From the NCBI GenBank assembly GCA_025808375.1, contig CP061009.1, forward strand, positions 3,224,001 through 3,288,000: a stretch of 64,000 nucleotides of DNA, given 5' to 3'. Shown here one piece after another: positions 58,401 through 64,000 of the stretch (positions are counted from its first letter, which is position 1; each line of letters starts with the position of its first letter). The notes under the pieces were generated by a model. It made no database searches, had not been told where the DNA came from, and worked only from the letters and a program-made list of their open reading frames with translations. The stretch is from Duncaniella muricolitica (GTDB lineage: Bacteria > Bacteroidota > Bacteroidia > Bacteroidales > Muribaculaceae). Position numbers and translations under genes: made by a program.

Positions 58401-58827
58401 ACTGACGGCCGGCGTCCACAGGGCCACGCTCAAAGTATGGGACATCGGCGGCAATTCAGCCACGGCCTCAATCGACTTTATCGTCGATCCGACACTCGCG
58501 CCCAAGATATTTGACGTCTACACCGATGCCAATCCTGCCACGGTCGAGGCCAATTTCTACATAGCCCACAACCGGCCCGACGCCATGCTCACCGTGAGAA
58601 TCGACATCTACGACCTCTCGGGCCAGCCCATATGGAGTGCCACCGAGCGCGGGCGCGCCGACATGTTCCTCACCTCGCCTGTCAACTGGAACCTCACCAA
58701 CTCGGCCGGCGCACGTGTGGGTCGCGACATTTACGTCTATAGGGCTACTGTGACCACCGAAGCCACTTCCGACGCTCCGGCCACATCCTCGTCAGTGGCC
58801 AAACGCATAGCTGTCGCTCCCTTCTGA
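55435..58827 (+). CDS. porU: Type IX secretion system sortase PorU
   Basis: 1130 residues with a signal peptide ending LTRAFS. The gingipain-like C25 peptidase domain (about 400-770) has catalytic His in WWNYVGHSSITTMG and catalytic Cys in FYYGATCSFAHWD, in that order, with KMFYDRG and GRIPAHTAAEAKVYVDRL. It ends with an immunoglobulin-like C-terminal secretion-type domain (VRIDIYDLSGQPIWS, YRATVTTEA). PorU removes the C-terminal signal of cargo and attaches the protein to anionic lipopolysaccharide at the cell surface. It works with PorV, which is encoded 50 kb away at 5.9-7.1 kb. A plain 133-base gap follows before the LEA-like lipoprotein gene. Confidence 0.93.
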   Translation: MKSQHLRYILSLLLLLASTGLTRAFSPDTYTESSALSRGRWVKLSVSQTGLHMISLADLRAWGFDNPSKVRIYGYGGKRISDRFTFDNYTDDLPMLQSELTSRGIVFYAEGPLTPTSDIYGTIFYTTNPYSTLGYYFISDNEAEERTIPVEGRPATGQPGQYFTATAVHETDAVSPAGSGHLMVGEDFRFTPTRRFTIQLPGREDDSEITMQCVFFAKASGGVQLTFAENGNTLPASTSDRVSGTGDWGELATMRRTFVPTSGQQLNLTVTASQMGTLTQAYLDKITVNYQRRIALPASHRLEFTGFASSLEGAGENTRIWDVTNPLAIVRMNHSVTDGIAGWNNDYYGRRTYAAWNENAQFLTPKVAGVIKNQNLHGEKTPDMVIITHSALKEQANRIAKLHTETIDTMRVLVVTPETVYNEFSSGTPDINGLRRMLKMFYDRGTDSKGHRLQYVLLMGSANYDHRKLTAAWQRNTQATIPIWQTDNGHLENYSYSTDDAYGILADNSGLNLEADMLNVAVGRIPAHTAAEAKVYVDRLIAYSTAPSAGQWRNRIMFVADDGNENIHMSQTEDMERLFRSQKRGREMTYSKVYVDTYDKIGGVVQVARDKFYNLLNDGTVWWNYVGHSSITTMGSEGLLGLTDINNLYLRRAPFYYGATCSFAHWDGDEYSGLEMLTLSDAGGVIGGISATRSVYITRNGILTKGLGQELFATDGNGNIRPIGEVLRRAKNGIGSDSNKLRYVLLGDPAMRLAIPSAIATLDYINDVAVVPDDGESEPLVIQALATTTLRGSVLSSDGHLLDSFNGYIDLTLYDAERSFTTQGRENETAGGYVYDEQGDQLYTGRAKVVNGKWECSFVLPADIADNFRNATLAMYAQTDDASLSAGGANRDFYVYGYDENSITDDKAPVIESMYLNHETFASGDPVNVTPLLLARVSDDMGLNMSLAGIGHQMSLRIDDNIHLSDLSSSFIPDSDGLPAGDIVYQLPELTAGVHRATLKVWDIGGNSATASIDFIVDPTLAPKIFDVYTDANPATVEANFYIAHNRPDAMLTVRIDIYDLSGQPIWSATERGRADMFLTSPVNWNLTNSAGARVGRDIYVYRATVTTEATSDAPATSSSVAKRIAVAPF

Positions 58828-58960
58828 CATATCACATTGACGGCATGTAAATTTTTCAGCCGATGATAATGAACTTTTTCTGACTGCAATGGTTAATAAA
58901 GGGTAAGTGGTCTGAAACCCCAATCAGCCACTACACTCTAACATATCATTTCAATTATTT

Positions 58961-59494
58961 ATGAAAAAGCTGATTTTATCATTTGCTGTATTGGCTACAC
59001 TCGCCGCCACATCATGCGGCACATCCGTAAAGAAAGCCGAAGACGAAGGGGCTGTTATAAAGGCTAAAATCGAAAATTGCACTAATCCCGACAGTCTCAA
59101 GATATATGTGCAGCAGGCCAAGGACTATGCTGCCAAACTCGTAAAGGACGGTGATGACTCAGCCGCCCAGGCATATCTCAGCGAAGTGGCACCCGTAGTT
59201 CAGGCCAAGGGCCCCTCGGCCGCTGGTGTGTTCTCGGGACTCAAGGCTGAGGCCGACAGCGCGCTCACCACTGCCAAAAACGCGGTTGACAGCGCGGCTA
59301 CCAAGACCGGTGAAGCCGTCAAAGGTGCGGTCGACGCAACCAAGGACAAGGCTGCCGAAGTAGGCAACGCAGTCTCCGACAAAGCCTCTGAAGTAGGCAA
59401 CGCAGTTGCCGACAAGGCCTCTGACGTGAAGCAGAAGACAGCCGACGCCGTTCAGGCCGGAGCCGACAAAGTAAAAGAAGCCTTAGGCAAATAA
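58961..59494 (+). CDS. LEA-like lipoprotein with 11-residue repeats
   Basis: 177 residues. A lipoprotein signal with lipobox TSCG near residue 19 is followed by a helical region. From about residue 125 the chain has three 11-residue repeats: DKAAEVGNAVS, DKASEVGNAVA and DKASDVKQKTA, repeated also at DNA level in 33-base units. The Ala/Asp/Lys composition and 11-residue period resemble group 3 LEA and apolipoprotein-like amphipathic helices. These are linked in other organisms to drying, freezing or membrane stress; no function is known here. It would be membrane-anchored with the helix outside. It is followed by a clear terminator (59553-59603). Confidence 0.85.
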   Translation: MKKLILSFAVLATLAATSCGTSVKKAEDEGAVIKAKIENCTNPDSLKIYVQQAKDYAAKLVKDGDDSAAQAYLSEVAPVVQAKGPSAAGVFSGLKAEADSALTTAKNAVDSAATKTGEAVKGAVDATKDKAAEVGNAVSDKASEVGNAVADKASDVKQKTADAVQAGADKVKEALGK

Positions 59495-59552
59495 CGCATA
59501 CTCATCTCCTTTCTCCCCCGCAGGACAATTTTAAGCCCTCAAATATCCGCTC

Positions 59553-59603
59553 AAAGCCATCGCACGGTTATCTCAACAATGCGATGGCTTTGATGTCTTT
59601 TTT
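59553..59603 (+). terminator. Terminator of the LEA-like gene
   Basis: AAAGCCATCGCA (59553-59564) pairs with TGCGATGGCTTT (59580-59591), followed by GATGTCTTTTTTG. It can also serve the convergent rel gene. Confidence 0.8.
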
Positions 59604-59624
59604 GTAGTTGCGGTTATATAGTTG

Positions 59625-61883
59625 TCACACACGCGCCGCGCGCCGTATGCCTGAGATTTTGAGCACACGCGAGCAAAGGGCATCGACCTGGCGCGTGTCG
59701 CTGACCTTGACGTCAAGCTCGCAGGTAAACACCTCGCCGCGCGCCTCGATGTTAAGCCGGCGCAGATCCATCTCAAGCGCGCTCGAGATGACACCGGTAA
59801 GCTCCTGGAGTATGCCGCGGCGGTCGATACCCTCTATGCGCACACTCGCAATGAAATCGCGGTCCACACGGTCCCACTCCACGGCAAGCAGACGGTCGCC
59901 GTGGCTTGCCTTCAGCTTCTGGCCATGCGGGCATGTGAGCGAGTGAATCTCCACCCGCCCGTCATAGGTAAGATAGCCCATCACATCGTCGCCGGGTATC
60001 GGACGGCAGCAGTCGACAAGAGTGAAATTGCGTTTCGAACCGTCGTCATGGAGTATATACACCTCCTTGGTGTTGATTTTTGGAGCGGCTTCGCCCGACA
60101 GGGACACCTGCTCCTGCTGCTGCGACGTTTTTTTCTTGCCGCCGCTCTTGCCCGGAAATCCGAGGCGAAACAGACGGCTCACGAGCGATTTGGCCCGGCT
60201 CGAGGTGTTGACATTCAGATAATCGTCAATCGAAGCCTCGCCGTTGCCGAGTTTGAGAAACAGTTCCTCACGCGTCTGCACCTGATAGCGGCCAAGTATC
60301 TTAGTGATGACATCGTTGTTGAGCGTGATATTGTTGTCGGCGAGAAACTTGTCAAAAATCTTCTTTCCCTCCTCGATAAACGGCTGCTGCACGCGGCGCA
60401 ACTCCTTACGCAGACGGGTCTTGGCCTTGGCAGTGGCAAGAAAATTCATCCACTCGGCCTTGGGTGTCTGCGACTGCGAGGTGAGCACCTCCACCTGGTC
60501 GCCCGAATTGAGTTTCTGCGACAGCGGCACAAGTTTATGGTTTACTTTTCCGGCTATGCACCGGTTGCCTATCTCGGAGTGGAGCGTGTAGGCCACGTCG
60601 AGCACGGTCGCGCCGGCTGCGAGTGTAAGCAGTTCGCCTTTGGGCGTGAACACCACAATCTCGCTCGCAAAGAGATTGAGTTTGAGCGTATCGAGAAAGT
60701 CGATGGCGTTTGGGTTGGGGTCGTCAAGTATATCCTTGATGGTGCGCAGCCACACTGTCAGCTCACTCTCTTCCTCCGATTCACCCCCGATTTTATATTT
60801 CCAATGGGCGGCAAATCCCTTCTCGGCAATCTCGTCCATGCGGCGCGAGCGTATCTGCACCTCTATCCAGTTGCCGTCAGGTCCCATCAACGTGACATGC
60901 AGAGCCTGATAGCCATTGGCCTTGGGCACAGTCACCCAGTCGCGTATGCGCTCGGGATGAGGAGTGTAGAGGTCGGTCAACGCGGCATATATGCGATAAC
61001 ACATCTCCTTCTCCCCCACCCCCTGCGGCGGGTCAAAGATGATACGCATGGCATAGAGGTCATAGACCTCCTCAAAAGGTATGCGTTTAGTCTCCATCTT
61101 GCGCCAAATGGAGTAGACCGACTTGACACGCGCCTTGGCATCGTAAGTGAGCCCCATCTCAGCAAGACGCTGGTGGATGGGCGAGGCAAAGTTATTGTAG
61201 ACCATCTCGCGCTGCTCCTCGCTCCCCTTGAGCAGCGAGGCTATGCGGGCATACTCGGTAGGATGCTCATACTTGAAACTGAGGTCTTCAAGTTCGGTCT
61301 TGATGCCGAAGAGGCCCAGACGGTGAGCCAGCGGAGCATAGATATAGAGCGTCTCGCCGGCTATCTTATATTGCTTGTTGGGAGCCATGGAGCCGAGGGT
61401 GCGCATGTTGTGCAGACGGTCGGCCATCTTGATGAGCACCACGCGTATGTCCTGACTCATGGTGAGCAGGAGTTTTCGGAAATTTTCGGCCTGGGCCGAG
61501 GCTCTGTCTCCGAATATACCACCCGAAATCTTGGTGAGTCCGGCCACAATCTCGGCAATCTTCTTGCCAAACTGACGCTCTATGTCCTCGACCGTATACT
61601 CCGTGTCCTCGACCACATCGTGCAGCAGGGCCGCGCAGATGGATGTGGAACCGAGACCTATCTCGCGCGAGGCAATCTTGGCCACCGCTATGGGATGGAG
61701 TATATAGGGCTCGCCCGAGCGTCTCCTCACCCCGTAATGGGCCGCGCGGGCAAACTTGAATGCCCGCTCGATTATATCGACCTTCTTGCGGTGGTTGCTT
61801 GCAAGATAGCCGTTAAGCAAATCGGCAAACTCGTCTTCTATGAGTTTGTTCTCCTGCTCGGGAGTGAGGTTGTAGACGTCCAT
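59625..61883 (-). CDS. rel: Bifunctional (p)ppGpp synthetase/hydrolase (RelA/SpoT family)
   Basis: 752 residues. The HD hydrolase domain (about 45-195) has HDVVEDTEYTVEDI with the metal-binding HD, and MADRLHNMRTLGS. The synthetase domain (about 245-375) has KSVYSIWRKMETKR and YDLYAMRIIFDPP, and VTVPKANGYQALHVTLMGP with RMDEIAEKGFAAHWKYK. The TGS domain (about 410-470) with FTPKGELLTLAAGATVLD, a helical/zinc-finger region and an ACT domain (about 670-750) with DRRGILQELTGVISSALEM follow. Having an intact HD site means it can both make and remove (p)ppGpp, the stringent-response signal, with starvation sensed through the C-terminal region. It follows manC with a hairpin between. Confidence 0.96.
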   Translation of the reverse strand: MDVYNLTPEQENKLIEDEFADLLNGYLASNHRKKVDIIERAFKFARAAHYGVRRRSGEPYILHPIAVAKIASREIGLGSTSICAALLHDVVEDTEYTVEDIERQFGKKIAEIVAGLTKISGGIFGDRASAQAENFRKLLLTMSQDIRVVLIKMADRLHNMRTLGSMAPNKQYKIAGETLYIYAPLAHRLGLFGIKTELEDLSFKYEHPTEYARIASLLKGSEEQREMVYNNFASPIHQRLAEMGLTYDAKARVKSVYSIWRKMETKRIPFEEVYDLYAMRIIFDPPQGVGEKEMCYRIYAALTDLYTPHPERIRDWVTVPKANGYQALHVTLMGPDGNWIEVQIRSRRMDEIAEKGFAAHWKYKIGGESEEESELTVWLRTIKDILDDPNPNAIDFLDTLKLNLFASEIVVFTPKGELLTLAAGATVLDVAYTLHSEIGNRCIAGKVNHKLVPLSQKLNSGDQVEVLTSQSQTPKAEWMNFLATAKAKTRLRKELRRVQQPFIEEGKKIFDKFLADNNITLNNDVITKILGRYQVQTREELFLKLGNGEASIDDYLNVNTSSRAKSLVSRLFRLGFPGKSGGKKKTSQQQEQVSLSGEAAPKINTKEVYILHDDGSKRNFTLVDCCRPIPGDDVMGYLTYDGRVEIHSLTCPHGQKLKASHGDRLLAVEWDRVDRDFIASVRIEGIDRRGILQELTGVISSALEMDLRRLNIEARGEVFTCELDVKVSDTRQVDALCSRVLKISGIRRAARV

Positions 61884-61907
61884 GGTACTATAGCGGTTGT
61901 TGATGGA

Positions 61908-61960
61908 AGATGTATCATGATGTCATACGGGCAAGAAAACCGCGACACGATGATACATCT
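61908..61960 (-). terminator. Hairpin between manC and rel
   Basis: Arms 61908-61924 (AGATGTATCATGATGTC) and 61944-61960, 15 of 17 pairs. On the minus strand it lies just after the manC stop; it may weaken read-through into rel. Confidence 0.5.
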
Positions 61961-61979
61961 CCATAGTTGTTATTTACTT

Positions 61980-63059
61980 TTACAGAAATTTCTCGTCATA
62001 ACGCATTCTCACGTCATTGACCATCTGCTTGATATGCTGCTCGCGAGCCTTGGGACAGATTAACAGCACGTCACCGGCATCGGCCACGATGTAGTCGTTG
62101 AGACCGTCGGCCACCACGAGTTTGCCTGCGGGAGTTACAAATATGTTACCCTCCGACTCATAGGCTATCACGCCCGCACCCTGCGAGACGTTACGGTTTT
62201 CATCAGCCGGAGAGTTGTCATAAAGCGCGCTCCAGGTGCCGAGATCGTTCCACCCGAAGAGTGCACACTCGACATACACATTGTCGGCCTTCTCCATCAC
62301 CGCGTAGTCGATGGAATTGGCCGGACACGACTCAAAGTTCTGACTGATGAATGCAGCCTCGGCCGGTGTGCCGAAGTCGGCCTTGCCCTTGTCAAAGAGG
62401 TCAGTCAGATCAGTGTCATACTTGTGCAGGGCGTCGATAATGACCGACGCGCGCCACAGGAAGATGCCGGCGTTCCAGAAAAATTCGCCCGAGTCAAGAA
62501 ATACTTTGGCAAGCTCGAGATTGGGCTTCTCGGTAAAAGTCTTTACCTTGTTAATGCCGGGAAGCACCTCCGCCCCCACCTGTATGTAGCCATAACCGGT
62601 CTCGGGACGCACGGGCTTGATGCCGAGCGTCAGCAGGGCGTCGTTGGCCTCGACAAATTCAAATCCGCGTCTCACACAGTCGCAATACATGGCCTCGCCC
62701 GTTATGAGATGGTCGCTCGGAGCCACTATCATCGAAGCCTCGGGGTCGAGAGCGTGTATGTGATAGGCGGCCCAAGCTATGCAGGGGGCCGTGTTGCGGC
62801 GGGCCGGCTCGAGAAGTATATTGTGGGGGAGCACTTCGGGGAGCTGCTCGCGTATGAGCGGAGCATATTTCTCGTTGGTGACGACTACTATGTTTTCCTT
62901 GGGCACAAGGGGTAGTATGCGGTCATACGACATCTGAAGCAGCGACCTCCCGGTACCGAGAAAATCTATGAACTGTTTGGGACGGTCTTCGCGGGAATAG
63001 GGCCAGAAACGGCTGCCGACTCCACCGCACATAATCACACAGTAACGATGAGACATCAT
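61980..63059 (-). CDS. manC: Mannose-1-phosphate guanylyltransferase
   Basis: 359 residues. It makes GDP-mannose from mannose-1-phosphate and GTP in the cytosol. The nucleotidyltransferase motif is MCGGVGSRFWPYSREDRPKQF near residues 10-30. The family blocks ILLEPARRNTAPCIAWAAY, MIVAPSDHLI, GYGYIQVGAE and FFWNAGIFLWRASVI and the catalytic Asp and signature WNDLGTWSALYD follow. It has no phosphomannose isomerase fusion, which some ManC proteins carry. It feeds GDP-mannose and GDP-fucose for surface glycans; the sugar transferase at 47.4 kb and the glycosyltransferases at 40-42 kb could use such products (inference). An alternative start Met is one codon downstream. Confidence 0.94.
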   Translation of the reverse strand: MMSHRYCVIMCGGVGSRFWPYSREDRPKQFIDFLGTGRSLLQMSYDRILPLVPKENIVVVTNEKYAPLIREQLPEVLPHNILLEPARRNTAPCIAWAAYHIHALDPEASMIVAPSDHLITGEAMYCDCVRRGFEFVEANDALLTLGIKPVRPETGYGYIQVGAEVLPGINKVKTFTEKPNLELAKVFLDSGEFFWNAGIFLWRASVIIDALHKYDTDLTDLFDKGKADFGTPAEAAFISQNFESCPANSIDYAVMEKADNVYVECALFGWNDLGTWSALYDNSPADENRNVSQGAGVIAYESEGNIFVTPAGKLVVADGLNDYIVADAGDVLLICPKAREQHIKQMVNDVRMRYDEKFL

Positions 63060-63192
63060 AATATTTTATTAAAGCTATTATTGCGGATCTGTTATATCCG
63101 CTAAGTTAGTAAAAAAAGTTTAAAGTTGGGTGTTAAGAGGATGTTTAAAAAAGTTTAGAGTAACATTTTTTGACTCTCTTCCTCTTCTATAA

Positions 63193-64000
63193 CTATTCTT
63201 TGACAGCACGTGAGGAGATGAAGCCCGACACAAAACCTATCACCACAACCACACACGCGGTGATGAGAATGTCGGCGACAGCCGGACGGCACGGATAATG
63301 GTCAATCGACAACTGGGAGGGGTCGCCTCCGAGCGATATGAGTCCGAAATGCTGCTGGAGCAGACACAATATCACCCCTATGGCGATACCGATAAATCCA
63401 CCCGTCAGGGCTATAAGTAATCCCTCGTCAAGAAATATGCGCCTGAGCATGCTTCGCGAGGCTCCGAGGGCCGTGAGTATGCGCATATTGTCCTCCTTCT
63501 CGATTATGAGCATCGACATGGTGGAAAGAATGTTGAACGATGCCATCACCAACACGAAAAGGAGCATCAGAAAGGTTATCCACTTCTCTATACGTATCAT
63601 GCGGAACGAAGCCTCCTGCTGCTGCATGCGGTCGGCCACCACATACACTCCGCCGAGCTGACGGCTTATGTCTCCGGCCACATCCGACGGGTCGCGTCCC
63701 TCATCGACAGCCACGTCAAGCGAGGTGATTTCGGTGGTGTAGTCAAACAGCCGCCGGGCCGATGAGAGCGGGATATACACAAGATCTTCGTCATACTCTC
63801 CCTGATTGGTCTGATAGACTCCGCTCACATACAGCGTGTCGGTGCGAAACGCGGCCATAGGGAAAGCAGGATTGATGCGCCCCAGACGTCGGGGCACCGT
63901 GAGCATGAAAGGCCGCTCGAGCGACGGACGCGCGCCTGTGTGCACAGCCACGCCTACGCTCAGCAGGGCATACTCCATGCCCGGACCGTCGAGCATCTCG
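63193..64000 (-). CDS. LolC/E-type ABC transporter permease (C-terminal part)
   Basis: The last 269 or so codons of a longer gene that runs off the right edge; the frame is open to the end (GAG precedes the first Met seen). A soluble periplasmic MacB/LolC-like region with VSGVYQTNQGEYDEDLVYIPLSSARRLF is followed by an FtsX domain of three helices (about residues 135-260 of the visible part). The first helix is followed by IEKEDNMRILTALGASRSML, the coupling-helix segment typical of LolC/LolE and FtsX-like permeases. It moves lipoproteins from the inner membrane, or another substrate, with an ATPase partner outside the window. Which of these it is cannot be told here. Confidence 0.85.
   Translation of the reverse strand, partial: EMLDGPGMEYALLSVGVAVHTGARPSLERPFMLTVPRRLGRINPAFPMAAFRTDTLYVSGVYQTNQGEYDEDLVYIPLSSARRLFDYTTEITSLDVAVDEGRDPSDVAGDISRQLGGVYVVADRMQQQEASFRMIRIEKWITFLMLLFVLVMASFNILSTMSMLIIEKEDNMRILTALGASRSMLRRIFLDEGLLIALTGGFIGIAIGVILCLLQQHFGLISLGGDPSQLSIDHYPCRPAVADILITACVVVVIGFVSGFISSRAVKE

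Noticed and set aside
59901..62063. Open frame of 720 codons on the plus strand, antisense to rel and the end of manC
   Set aside because: It is a by-product of GC-rich codons on the other strand; no family resemblance, no promoter and no plausible composition, while rel opposite is an unmistakable gene.

Overview
The window looks like a chromosomal segment of a Bacteroidales bacterium, most likely from the Muribaculaceae (the family is an inference). The grounds are: promoters of the Bacteroidota type (TTTG, about 20 bases, TAnnTTTG) in front of many genes, a FeoA-FeoB fusion, a TonB-dependent receptor with a carboxypeptidase-like regulatory domain, type IX secretion parts (PorV and the PorU sortase), a ThrA fusion followed by a phosphoglycerate-mutase-like homoserine kinase, and a DUF349 protein. 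Most genes use GC-rich codons; one two-gene cassette does not.

Layout. 1-2.8 kb (minus strand): the start of an agmatine deiminase family gene, a small acidic protein, folA, thyA and a membrane 4Fe-4S protein, divergent from a TonB-dependent receptor. 5.3-8.5 kb: ispF, porV and a phosphate-selective-type porin. 8.6-9.9 kb: a decayed IS4-family element. 10.3-14.2 kb: a glucose-1-phosphatase-like enzyme and feoAB. 14.2-18.7 kb: a visibly AT-richer two-gene cassette of DUF262 proteins, resembling a GmrSD/SspE-type nuclease defence system. It runs tail-to-tail into an ssb gene that lacks the usual SSB C-terminal tail. 19-23 kb: lipoprotein, thymidine kinase, DUF3108 protein and 5'-nucleotidase. 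23.2-28.3 kb: threonine operon (thrA, kinase, thrC). 28.3-31.2 kb: a repeat-rich stretch holding two inverted 371-bp MITE-like elements around recO and a tRNA-Glu/rpsT/tRNA-Glu unit. 31.4-36.9 kb: a three-gene heavy-metal RND efflux operon. 36.9-42 kb (minus): LrgB/LrgA, a DMT transporter, metX and two glycosyltransferases. 42.2-52.7 kb: malQ with two CBM20 domains, tRNA-Leu, DUF349 protein, sugar-phosphate transferase, recQ, a Nudix enzyme and tatAC. 52.8-54.6 kb: mtnN, luxS and an AlbA_2 protein, the activated-methyl/AI-2 route. 54.7-59.5 kb: GH25 lysozyme lipoprotein, porU and a LEA-like lipoprotein. 59.6-64 kb (minus): rel, manC and the end of a LolC/E-type ABC permease.

Linked functions: thyA with folA supply dTMP and recycle folate, and tdk is the salvage route. 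The thrA-kinase-thrC operon makes threonine from aspartate, while metX diverts homoserine to methionine. mtnN and luxS recycle the by-products of S-adenosylmethionine use. porU and porV, unlinked here, belong to the same attachment complex. The best candidate for something little described is the two-gene DUF262 cassette with its palindrome-flanked promoter; the second is the pair of 371-bp palindromic elements, each carrying a perfect DnaA-box 9-mer.
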